Assembly: GCA_022713905.1 (NCBI GenBank)
Contig: JAIHTM010000154.1
Coordinates: 1 to 6,326, forward strand
Source of the DNA: Collinsella sp.
Lineage (GTDB): Bacteria; Actinomycetota; Coriobacteriia; Coriobacteriales; Coriobacteriaceae
Reading direction: 5' to 3'
Length of the DNA: 6,326 nt
Below are positions 1 to 5,229 of the stretch, piece after piece. Position 1 is the stretch's first letter. Each line of letters begins with the position of its first letter. The notes beneath the pieces are model-generated. The model was not told the origin of the DNA and searched no databases. It saw nothing but the letters and a program-made list of their open reading frames with translations. The position numbers and the translations under genes are program-made.

Positions 1-348
1 GCGGTCTGGAGGCTCTGCCGACTATGGGGTACGGGTCTTCCCGGCAAGCCGATTCGCACCGCGAATCGAGTGATTGTAGCTACAATCACGTCGCTTGCTG
101 CTCCCATATCCATTTCATGGATTGGGAGCGATTTCGCACGGCATGATTGCGCAATGCCGTGAAGGATGATCGCGTTCACTCCTCGCTCCTTTCGCTCATG
201 GCCTTGAGGGGAAGGCCGGTGTCTTACGCCAATCGTCCGTCGCGGGAACGGCGATGGGTTTGGACACTTGGAGCGCGGGAAATGAAAAGGCCTCGCGAAA
301 AAAACGCGGGGTCGGCGGCGCGTCATGTCCGTCATGCATGCAGACATG
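1..348. other. Gene-free region rich in inverted repeats
   Basis: No convincing gene is present. The only open frames are arginine-rich, start at poor codons without a ribosome site, and cross several dyads. Positions 1-49 show nothing I can name. From 50 onward, stem-loops follow each other closely: 50-68, 70-89, 100-129, 137-161, 200-217 (GGCCTT/AAGGCC), 232-255 (ATCG[T]CCGT/ACGGCGAT), 291-311 (around a seven-A loop) and 324-348 (CATGTC/GACATG). It could be a structured RNA, an origin (transfer or replication), or the spacer behind an element boundary. The sequence does not decide between these. Confidence 0.5.
50..161. repeat. Cluster of four tandem inverted repeats
   Basis: Four dyads sit almost end to end. 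(1) CGATTCGC-ACC-GCGAATCG at 50-68. (2) A perfect 20-bp palindrome at 70-89, arms GTGATTGTAG/CTACAATCAC. (3) 100-129, GCTCCCA and TCCAT paired with ATGGA and TGGGAGC around a TTC loop, with one small internal bulge. (4) 137-161, CACGGCA and TTGC paired with GCAA and TGCCGTG, with a 3-nt bulge. The first and last share a near-direct repeat, CGATTCGCACCG (50-61) and CGATTTCGCACGG (129-141). The stretch is visibly less GC-rich than its surroundings. Dyad clusters of this kind occur at oriT and replication origins and in structured RNAs. The function here is inference. Confidence 0.6.
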
Positions 349-383
349 AAAAAAGCCCCGGCCGTCTTGGTGACGGTCGGGGC
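349..383 (-). terminator. Rho-independent terminator of the DUF2442-like gene
   Basis: Read on the minus strand, a 12-bp GC-rich stem (arms 372-383 and 355-366, one G-T wobble) closes a 5-nt loop at 367-371 and is followed by six T residues (A349-A354 on the plus strand). It lies 17 nt past the stop codon of the minus-strand gene ending at 400, which is the expected placement. There is no T-run on the other side, so it is not bidirectional. Confidence 0.88.
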
Positions 384-399
384 AGGGGCGCGCGGGCTC

Positions 400-648
400 C
401 TAGATGATTTGCATGCCGGAGCGGACGCGTTCCGCGGCGATGTCGATGTCCCCGGGCCATGAGGGCACGCCGAACGTGAGTCGCACGCGGCCGAACGTCT
501 GCGTGTCCTTGAGCGGTTTGAACATGCCGCGTTCGACGTATCGGGACATGTCGAAGATTCCGGTCGCCCCGTCGGAACAGGTGACCTTGAGCTTGTAGCC
601 GGGCATGGGTTCGCATTGGGTCACTTTGATTGAATAGTCGATGGTCAT
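400..648 (-). CDS. DUF2442-like small protein
   Basis: An 82-residue protein. The pattern is typical of DUF2442 (PF10387): a first strand SIKVTQCEPMPGYKLKVT (6-23), then SDGATGIFDMSRYVERGMFKPLKD (25-48), then FGRVRLTFGVPSWPGDIDI (52-70), corresponding to the family's 'G..RIFD.SPYLE.G.F..L.D...F..V...FG...WP.G.D' signature. The frame stays open upstream to 681. I chose ATG 648-646 because AGGAGG (662-657) stands 8 nt before it and family similarity begins there. DUF2442 proteins are often encoded beside DUF4160 partners in toxin-antitoxin-like pairs. No such partner is seen here, so this copy is an orphan or has an unrecognised partner. The gene ends in its own terminator. The biochemical role is unknown. 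The family call is by pattern, not a search. Confidence 0.8.
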   Translation of the reverse strand: MTIDYSIKVTQCEPMPGYKLKVTCSDGATGIFDMSRYVERGMFKPLKDTQTFGRVRLTFGVPSWPGDIDIAAERVRSGMQII

Positions 649-656
649 GTCCGTCG

Positions 657-662
657 CCTCCT
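657..662 (-). promoter_or_regulatory. Ribosome binding site that sets the DUF2442-like start
   Basis: AGGAGG on the minus strand, 8 nt before ATG 648-646. The upstream in-frame ATG at 681-679 has no such site, so the shorter 82-residue product is preferred over the 93-residue one. Confidence 0.8.
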
Positions 663-679
663 GGCTCTCGTTGTATTCC

Positions 680-685
680 ATTCTA
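680..685 (-). promoter_or_regulatory. Possible -10 box for the DUF2442-like gene
   Basis: TAGAAT on the minus strand fits a -10 hexamer and lies 31 nt before the chosen start codon. No good -35 box is found 16-18 nt further upstream. That position is occupied by the inverted repeat at 698-722, so an activator- or repressor-dependent promoter is possible. Weak evidence. Confidence 0.3.
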
Positions 686-697
686 GGATATTGGAGT

Positions 698-722
698 CCA
701 GAGGACGGTAGCTGTCCTCTGG
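698..722. repeat. Perfect 9-bp inverted repeat between the two minus-strand genes
   Basis: CCAGAGGAC (698-706) and GTCCTCTGG (714-722) are exact complements around a 7-nt spacer. The repeat sits where the -35 region of a DUF2442-gene promoter would lie. It could be an operator, or part of the read-through barrier behind the upstream minus-strand gene. No T-run follows on either strand, so it is not a classic terminator. Confidence 0.6.
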
Positions 723-733
723 CCGCTGGAGGC

Positions 734-756
734 GCCGCCCGCGTCGTGCGGGCGGC
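734..756. repeat. Perfect GC-rich hairpin behind the LPD28-like gene
   Basis: GCCGCCCGC (734-742) and GCGGGCGGC (748-756) pair perfectly around a 5-nt loop. The hairpin starts 15 nt past the minus-strand stop codon at 774-772. Placement suggests a 3' end or mRNA-stabilising stem, but the U-tract of an intrinsic terminator is missing. Confidence 0.55.
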
Positions 757-771
757 ATCGTTCCCGGCCCG

Positions 772-1068
772 TCACTCGGCCGGGAACGGCTCGTCGTCAA
801 ACCACCAGTCCCTGATGGTGAGCATCCGGTCGTGCTTGTCGAGCTCGAGGTCGACGGGCGTGATGATGTCGGCGGTGTGGTTCACCCACACGAACGGTTC
901 GATGCTGCACGGCTCCCATCCGTCGTCCCCGCCCCTGACGGCGTAGCGGTGCCACCCGTCCGGAACATCTTGGCCGTTGAGGCGCAGACTGCTCCACATC
1001 GCCTCGACGCGCCCCGCCTCCTCGGTCTCGAACACGACGTGCTGAAGGTCGGTTGATTTCTTTTCCAT
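772..1068 (-). CDS. LPD28-like domain small protein
   Basis: A 98-residue acidic, tryptophan-rich protein. A central block, SLRLNGQDVPDGWHRYAVRG (27-46), then WEPCSIEPFVWVNHTADIIT (51-70), and a closing TIRDWWFDDE (84-93), resembles the pattern 'lR.....P.G...Y.iR.dD....p..Iep.V.VNh.gtIit' that I associate with LPD28 (large polyvalent-protein-associated domain 28) proteins of conjugative elements. The start is ATG 1068-1066, preceded on the minus strand by AAGGAGG (1079-1073) with a 4-nt gap. The frame extends much further upstream, but that part looks like non-coding translation. The gene diverges from the plus-strand topB unit across a 408-bp gap. It has no signal peptide or membrane segment. 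Polyvalent-protein domains are proposed to help incoming elements establish in a new cell. The function of this standalone copy is not known, and the family call is by resemblance only. Confidence 0.72.
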   Translation of the reverse strand: MEKKSTDLQHVVFETEEAGRVEAMWSSLRLNGQDVPDGWHRYAVRGGDDGWEPCSIEPFVWVNHTADIITPVDLELDKHDRMLTIRDWWFDDEPFPAE

Positions 1069-1244
1069 GGTTCCTCCTTGGTTCCGCCGGCGTTTCCTTT
1101 CGCCGGACATGGGGCAGCCTTGCGGCGCCGCCGCGCGGCGGAGGACGCGTGGGCCGTGCCCGTCGAGGGAGAATCGGGCGAAGCCCTTCCCGAGACGGAG
1201 CATGGAACACGCAGGCCCGAAGACACGGGCGCGGTGTCGCGATG

Positions 1245-1449
1245 ATGAACCATGGCCGGCCAACCATTCCCTTCCAGGCGACGCCTGGAAATACAGGAAG
1301 GGTTGGCAGTGGCAGAGCGCGGCATCCATGCCGCCGCTCCGTTTCCTCGGCTCCGCCAGGATCACGTCCGCGTGATCCTGGCGGAGCCGATTGTCCAAAC
1401 CGGAGCCGTCCACATGGCGGGAGCATGGTTCATAGCCGGCATGGGCCGG
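1245..1449 (+). ncRNA. Candidate structured leader or RNA with enclosed hairpins
   Basis: A closing helix, ATGAACCATG (1245-1254) with CATGGTTCAT (1424-1433), encloses three consecutive hairpins. The first is at 1259-1307: outer arms 1259-1265/1301-1307, with an inner perfect dyad at 1272-1290 whose 9-bp arms flank one base. The second is at 1315-1339: 11 bp with one bulged base. The third is at 1347-1390: perfect 20-bp arms with a 4-nt loop. A short fourth hairpin (1436-1449) follows, ten bases before the ribosome site of the next gene. This order looks like a multi-helix junction RNA placed as a 5' leader. It could equally be a DNA-level structure such as oriT. Strand, ends and function are inferred. 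Confidence 0.4.
1347..1390. repeat. Perfect 20-bp hairpin
   Basis: Arms 1347-1366 and 1371-1390 are exact reverse complements (outer TCGGCTCC/GGAGCCGA, inner GGATCACG/CGTGATCC) around loop TCCG. Neither side has a T-run, so it is not a typical terminator. The arm's CGGAGCCG is repeated at 1401-1408, followed by TCCA in both copies after a short gap, so an alternative pairing with 1348-1355 is possible. Confidence 0.75.
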
Positions 1450-1457
1450 ATCTCGAT

Positions 1458-1467
1458 AAAGGAAAGG
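1458..1467 (+). promoter_or_regulatory. Ribosome binding site that sets the start at 1477
   Basis: The purine-rich AAAGGAAAGG lies 9 nt before ATG 1477. The same frame is open back to 1252, but that part translates the hairpin region and has no ribosome site, so the shorter protein is chosen. Confidence 0.7.
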
Positions 1468-1476
1468 AACACGACC

Positions 1477-1908
1477 ATGGCATCCGATTACGTGGACGAC
1501 TTCCTGCGCGACGAACGCGAGTCGTTCAAGCGCAAGGAGGCGGCGGCGAAGAAGTTCGACAGCCGTCTCGACAATTTCCGCAAAAGCGCGCAGGTGCTGC
1601 GCGACGCGGCGAGGCAATTCGAGGAGGCGTTCCCCGGCATGAGCCGGACGATGATCGCGGACAAGCTGGCGATGACCGGAACGGAGAAGAACGTCGCGTT
1701 CGATGCTAAGGGCGAGCTCGTCGCCGCGCCGGCCGGAAGGAAAACCCCGCCCGCCGAACCCGAACGGGAAACCGTCGCCGAATCGGATCCGGAGACGACC
1801 GGATCCGACGTCCAGGCGGCGGACGACGAGACCGCCCCGCAGGAGGCCGCAGCCGAACCCGACACCTCGGACGACGGACGGCCCGCATGGGCGTCCGGCA
1901 ACTACTGA
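1477..1908 (+). CDS. Unrecognised protein: charged helical domain plus acidic disordered tail
   Basis: A 143-residue protein in two parts. Residues 1-55 are highly charged and almost certainly helical (DDFLRDERESFKRKEAAAKK, then FRKSAQVLRDAARQFEEAFP), with heptad-like spacing compatible with a short coiled coil. Residues 56-80 form a smaller conserved-looking segment (SRTMIADKLAMTG). Residues 84-143 are Pro/Ala/Glu/Asp-rich, low in hydrophobics and probably disordered, ending in RPAWASGNY. There is no signal peptide or membrane helix. The stop is 19 nt before topB, whose own ribosome site is weak, so the two are probably co-transcribed and perhaps translationally coupled. An accessory role to topoisomerase III or to conjugative DNA handling is inference from position only. 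I do not recognise the family. Confidence 0.82.
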   Translation: MASDYVDDFLRDERESFKRKEAAAKKFDSRLDNFRKSAQVLRDAARQFEEAFPGMSRTMIADKLAMTGTEKNVAFDAKGELVAAPAGRKTPPAEPERETVAESDPETTGSDVQAADDETAPQEAAAEPDTSDDGRPAWASGNY

Positions 1909-1927
1909 TGATCGGACGTGATGCGAG

Positions 1928-4135
1928 ATGCGACTGATCATCGCCGAGAAGCATTCGGTCGGCCAGGCGATCGCCCAGGCGGTCGGCGGGCACGCGGAAA
2001 AACACGACGGCTACATCCAGGTCGGCGGCGACCTGGTCACCTGGGCGCAGGGCCACCTCGTCGACCTGGCCGCGCCCGACGAATACAAGAATCACGATTG
2101 GGGAAAGTGGAGCCTCGACACGCTGCCCATCGACCCGACACCCGACTGGCAATGGAAGGTCAGCCGGGACAAGGGCGCGGACCGCCAGTACAAGGTCGTC
2201 GCGGGACTGATGCGCCGCGGCGATATCGACATGCTTGTCGACGCGTGCGATCCCGACCGCGAGGGCGAGGCCATCTTCCGCAGGATCGTGGCGCATGTAG
2301 GAGTCTCCAAGCCGATGCGACGCCTGTGGGTCGCGAGCCTGGAGGAGGACGCCATCCGCGGCGCCCTCGCGTCCATGAAGGACGAGATGGAATACCAGGG
2401 ACTCGCCGATTCGGCGATGATCCGCGCGAAGGCCGACTGGCTGATCGGGATGAACGCGTCGCGCGCCTATTCGCTCGTCTACAACGCGAGATTCACCGTC
2501 GGCCGCGTGCAGACGCCCACGCTCGCCATGATCGTGGACCGCGACCGGCAAATCGCCGGCCACGTGGCCCGACCGTACTGGAAGGTCGTCGCCCCGATGG
2601 GCGGATGGAAGCTGACCGGCGAACGTTTGGACAAGGGGGAGAACGCCGAGACGCTGCTGCGGATCGTCAACTCGGACGATTTCGCCTTCCAGATCCTCAA
2701 GGCCGAACGCAAGCAGCAGCACGACGCCCCACCGAGCCTGTACGACCTGACCGGATTGCAGAAGGACATGAGCAGACTGCACGGCCTGACCGCCGCCCGC
2801 ACCCTCACGGCGCTCCAGTCGCTCTACGAGAAGCGTCTGACCACGTATCCCCGCACCGACTCGCGGTACATCACCCACGACGACCTGGACACGCTGCGCG
2901 GCCTCGCCGAAGGCGACCGGCTCGTCACCGGCTTCATCGAACCGTCCGCGAAACCGGAACGGCCGCGACTCGAACTGACCGTGAACGACGCGAAGGTCGC
3001 CGGACACACCGCCATCCTTCCCACCATGCAGGCCGACAAGGCGGCGCTCGACGAACTCGGCGATGACGAACGCCTCGTGCTGACGCGCGTGGCACGCCGC
3101 ATGTGGGAGGCCGTGGGCGACGACTACGTGCACGACGTGACGAACGTCGTCGCGAACATCGACCCGCATTGGTGCGAAAAGCATCCGGACGAAGGCCGCC
3201 TTCTGCCCGAAGGCGAATGCCGCTTCACCAGCCGTTCCGACCAGCCCGTCTCGCCCGGATGGCACGCCATCGAGCATGCCGCCCCGCAGGAAGACCAGGA
3301 TGACACCGACGAGACCGCGGGCAACATCATCCCTGTCAACCTCACCGACGGGGTCTTCATCGCGCCGGTCCCGCAGGACGGTGCGACACTGTCCGAGGGA
3401 AAGACGAAGCCGCCGAAGCCGTTCACCGAGGCGACGCTGCTCGCCGCGATGGAGCACGCCAGCCGCTGGGTGGAGGACAAGGAACTCAAGGCCGCCCTGG
3501 ATGACGACGAATCCCACTCGGGAGGCATCGGCACGCCCGCCACCAGGGCGAACATCATCGAACAGCTCGTCCACTCCGGATACGTGGACCGCAAGGGCAA
3601 GCAGCTTCGCTCCACCGAACAGGGACGATCCCTGATCGACGTGGTCGCCACGAAGCTCAAGGACGTGGCATTGACCGCCGGCATGGAACGACGACTCTCG
3701 GAGGTCGAGCACAACCACGCTGACCCCGCGCAGGTCGAAACGGAGTTCCGCGACCTCGCCGTGCGCATCCCGGCCGACGCGCGGTCCGCCGTCCGGCAGG
3801 ACCATGTGCAGACGAAGACGCGGAACACGGAGTCGTTCGGCCCATGCCCACGCTGCGGCAAGCCCGTCATCAAAACGGGCAAGGTGTTCCAATGCTCCAC
3901 CAACCGGCGCGAGAAACAATCCGACGGCACATGGAGGACCACGGAAGGATGCGGCTGGCGCGCCTGGACGACCGTAGCCGGCAAAACCGTCACCGACTCC
4001 GCCATACGCCGGCTGCTCGCCGGCCGGAAGGTCAGCCTGAAGGGCTTCACCTCGAAGAAGGGCAGCAAATTCGACGCCTCGCTCGTCGTCGACAAGGATC
4101 GCGGCGTCATCTTCGACTTCGGCAATAAACACTAG
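1928..4135 (+). CDS. topB: DNA topoisomerase III (type IA)
   Basis: A 735-residue type IA topoisomerase. It cuts one DNA strand through a 5'-phosphotyrosine and passes the other, which decatenates replication or transfer intermediates. The Toprim domain (1 to about 135) has Glu7-Lys8 and the metal-binding DPDREGE motif (108-114: D108, D110, E112). Other visible motifs are VGRVQTPTLAMIVDRDRQI (191-209), catalytic Tyr307 in TTYPRTDSRY (305-314), SGGIGTPATRANII (531-544), a four-cysteine zinc-ribbon-like element (C640, C643, C656, C675) and a C-terminal topoisomerase repeat (683-731, LKGFTSKKGSKFDASLVVD). All key residues are present, so the enzyme should be active. The start is ATG 1928, because MRLIIAEKHS is the canonical N-terminus. 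The ribosome site is weak. TopB genes are common in conjugative elements, separate from the chromosomal topA. The frame remains open past the TAG into the next gene. Confidence 0.97.
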   Translation: MRLIIAEKHSVGQAIAQAVGGHAEKHDGYIQVGGDLVTWAQGHLVDLAAPDEYKNHDWGKWSLDTLPIDPTPDWQWKVSRDKGADRQYKVVAGLMRRGDIDMLVDACDPDREGEAIFRRIVAHVGVSKPMRRLWVASLEEDAIRGALASMKDEMEYQGLADSAMIRAKADWLIGMNASRAYSLVYNARFTVGRVQTPTLAMIVDRDRQIAGHVARPYWKVVAPMGGWKLTGERLDKGENAETLLRIVNSDDFAFQILKAERKQQHDAPPSLYDLTGLQKDMSRLHGLTAARTLTALQSLYEKRLTTYPRTDSRYITHDDLDTLRGLAEGDRLVTGFIEPSAKPERPRLELTVNDAKVAGHTAILPTMQADKAALDELGDDERLVLTRVARRMWEAVGDDYVHDVTNVVANIDPHWCEKHPDEGRLLPEGECRFTSRSDQPVSPGWHAIEHAAPQEDQDDTDETAGNIIPVNLTDGVFIAPVPQDGATLSEGKTKPPKPFTEATLLAAMEHASRWVEDKELKAALDDDESHSGGIGTPATRANIIEQLVHSGYVDRKGKQLRSTEQGRSLIDVVATKLKDVALTAGMERRLSEVEHNHADPAQVETEFRDLAVRIPADARSAVRQDHVQTKTRNTESFGPCPRCGKPVIKTGKVFQCSTNRREKQSDGTWRTTEGCGWRAWTTVAGKTVTDSAIRRLLAGRKVSLKGFTSKKGSKFDASLVVDKDRGVIFDFGNKH

Positions 4136-4137
4136 AG

Positions 4138-4145
4138 AAAGGAGA
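4138..4145 (+). promoter_or_regulatory. Strong ribosome site without a start codon
   Basis: AAAGGAGA lies just past the topB stop, but no ATG, GTG or TTG follows at usable distance in the frame of the next gene. The first candidate in that frame is GTG 4187, 41 nt downstream. The intervening codons are lysine/glutamate-rich and then read ITGDRFSPS. Confidence 0.6.
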
Positions 4146-4186
4146 CTAAAGAGACCAACATCACCGGCGACCGGTTCAGTCCGTCG

Positions 4187-4696
4187 GTGATCCTGTTCTG
4201 GTTCAAGACCAGCATCGCCGCGAGCAGCATGCGAGTGCAGTGCAAGAGCCCGAACACCCTCCTGGGCGTAATCCCGCTCGGCTCGTCCACACAGACGATC
4301 CCGTTGCGCAACATCGCGTCCGTGGACACCAACATCTTCCTCATCGCGGGTCTCGCCTGCATGAAGGACAGCGCGCTTGTGGGGATCCTGTTCCTCGTGC
4401 TCGCCGCCGCGAACCTGGCGAACACGATGAACGCGCAGCTTGACTTCGTCAACCAGGCCGGCGGCCGCAACACCGTCAAGGTGTCCATCCTGAAGAAGGC
4501 CAAGCTCATGCAGCTCGCGCAGGCGATCCAGCAGCTCGTCTTCGCCGACGTCGAAGGGCAACGCCACCAGGAGAGCATGGACATGACCCAGAAACAGTAC
4601 GCGGCCCAGACCAACAGCGTCCTGATCCAGCAGCAAATGCTCGACCAGCAGCGTAAGGCCAACGCCGGCGACAACCCGCCGACCCCGACCGAGTGA
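4187..4696 (+). CDS. Small membrane protein, bacterial PH-domain-like (start uncertain)
   Basis: 169 residues from GTG 4187. The N-terminal part, with SSMRVQCKSPNTLLGVIPLG (13-32) and STQTIPLRNIASVDTN (34-49), has the alternating strand pattern I associate with bacterial PH-like domains. A hydrophobic stretch follows (about 50-58 and 62-80), then VKVSILKKAKLMQLAQAIQQLVFAD (97-121). The tail is rich in Gln (127-155) and ends in a Pro-rich tip. It probably sits in the membrane. In-frame codons before the GTG (ITGDRFSPS) read like the natural N-terminus, and a ribosome site lies at 4138-4145, so translation probably begins upstream of the listed start. No ATG/GTG/TTG exists there, which leaves a rare start such as ATC 4160, readthrough of the in-frame topB TAG, decay, or a sequence error. 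Function unknown. Confidence 0.72.
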   Translation: MILFWFKTSIAASSMRVQCKSPNTLLGVIPLGSSTQTIPLRNIASVDTNIFLIAGLACMKDSALVGILFLVLAAANLANTMNAQLDFVNQAGGRNTVKVSILKKAKLMQLAQAIQQLVFADVEGQRHQESMDMTQKQYAAQTNSVLIQQQMLDQQRKANAGDNPPTPTE

Positions 4697-4735
4697 CGAA
4701 ACCGGGAAACGCCGGGTCCGCCCTGCCGAAAACAC

Positions 4736-4758
4736 CGATTATACTAAAAGTATAATCG
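4736..4758 (+). promoter_or_regulatory. Palindromic operator/promoter of the HTH unit
   Basis: CGATTATACT-AAA-AGTATAATCG is a perfect 10-bp inverted repeat, clearly AT-rich in GC-rich surroundings. It contains TATAAT at 4751-4756 on the plus strand, a consensus -10 box, and by symmetry a second TATAAT on the minus strand. The -35 region 17 nt upstream (GAAAAC) is poor. It starts 68 nt before the HTH gene, so autoregulation by that protein is the natural reading (inference). Confidence 0.65.
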
Positions 4759-4759
4759 A

Positions 4760-4777
4760 GGTTCGCGCGGGCGAACC
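4760..4777 (+). repeat. Small hairpin in the 5' leader of the HTH gene
   Basis: GGTTCGC (4760-4766) and GCGAACC (4771-4777) pair perfectly around GCGG, just after the predicted -10 box and before CTTTCT. It could be a second operator half, a leader stem or a weak attenuator. The T-run is too short to call a terminator. Confidence 0.45.
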
Positions 4778-4803
4778 CGGCTTTCTAATATCCAGGAGGG
4801 ATC

Positions 4804-5205
4804 ATGGCGGAAGGGGATTGGAGCGAGTCCAAGGCGTGGATACGCGCGACGCGCGAACGCATCGGCATGACCCAGCACGACGTGGCCGTGCTCGCGAACC
4901 TCACCGTGGACATGGTCAAGAAATACGAGTCGGAGAAATACCGGATCCAACCCTCGGAAAGGATGCGGGAGATGCTCGAACACTATCTCGCCGAACACAG
5001 GCGCGCCGTCGCGGCCATCGTGGAACGGCACAGAGGAGAGGAGCGGGCCACGCTTTCGTTCTCGCGCGTCTCCGACCTGCCCGACTGGATCAAGGCCGAG
5101 GCGTCCGCGAAACGGCGCGCCGCCGCCGTGCGCGAGGCCGCCGTGCTGCTCGAGGCGGAGGGCGTCGCCGTCGACTACACCTACCTGCCCGAAGAAACGG
5201 ACTAG
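4804..5205 (+). CDS. HTH transcriptional regulator, YdiL/DUF1870/Aca2-like architecture
   Basis: A 133-residue protein. The N-terminal helix-turn-helix runs from about 11 to 48: WIRATRERIG, then TQHDVAVLA (23-31), a turn, and the probable recognition helix VDMVKKYES (35-43). A long helix follows (51-78). The C-terminal part has a strand-like TLSFSRVSDLPDW (83-95), a helix RRAAAVREAAVLLEAEG (104-120) and a final strand VAVDYTY. HTH, helix, then 'helix-EG-V-V' matches how I recall YdiL/DUF1870 proteins, which include the anti-CRISPR-associated regulator Aca2. This is resemblance, not a search hit. It could simply be an XRE-like repressor. AGGAGGG (4794-4800) precedes the ATG closely. The perfect AT-rich palindrome at 4736-4758 is the likely binding site, which suggests autorepression. 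The next gene starts 24 nt after the stop, so an operon is likely. Confidence 0.85.
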   Translation: MAEGDWSESKAWIRATRERIGMTQHDVAVLANLTVDMVKKYESEKYRIQPSERMREMLEHYLAEHRRAVAAIVERHRGEERATLSFSRVSDLPDWIKAEASAKRRAAAVREAAVLLEAEGVAVDYTYLPEETD

Positions 5206-5229
5206 AAAAGAGAGAAGGAAGGACCGATC

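Larger units (their letters stand above)
1069..1476. other. Divergent intergenic region with dense secondary structure
   Basis: No gene is supported: frames that cross it lack ribosome sites and run through long dyads. It holds CCGGCG/CGCCGG (1087-1106), a 14-bp GC palindrome (1128-1141), GCCCG/CGGGC (1215-1230), and the multibranched structure at 1245-1449. It must contain the promoters for the two divergent genes, but I see no convincing -35/-10 pair on either strand. Confidence 0.55.

Noticed and set aside
1..100. tRNA gene or attachment site at the left end
   Set aside because: No cloverleaf or TTCGAATCC-type T-loop with a matching acceptor stem could be built, and no direct repeat of this stretch was noticed elsewhere in the window.
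147..407. A plus-strand 86-codon frame across the left repeat region
   Set aside because: It starts at TTG without a ribosome site, runs through several hairpins and the minus-strand terminator, and gives an Arg-rich product without any recognisable pattern.
1347..1390. Perfect hairpin as an intrinsic terminator
   Set aside because: Neither flank has a T-run, and it lies between divergent genes where no upstream transcript needs ending.
1252..1476. N-terminal extension of the gene at 1477
   Set aside because: The extension translates the hairpin region and has no ribosome site, whereas AAAGGAAAGG precedes ATG 1477.
1069..1941. N-terminal extension of the minus-strand LPD28-like gene, or a separate minus-strand gene here
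   Set aside because: AAGGAGG just before ATG 1068-1066 sets the start. The upstream part crosses long dyads and overlaps the plus-strand gene at 1477.
1918..3066. Alternative plus-strand frame starting at ATG 1918
   Set aside because: It is a shifted reading of topB with an Arg/Pro/His-rich product. The frame at 1928 carries the Toprim and catalytic motifs.
1706..4735. A 1009-codon open frame on the minus strand opposite topB
   Set aside because: It is antisense to an unmistakable topoisomerase with all catalytic motifs. High GC and strong codon bias keep antisense frames free of stops, the translation is low-complexity Arg/Val/Gly/Asp-rich, and there is no domain pattern.
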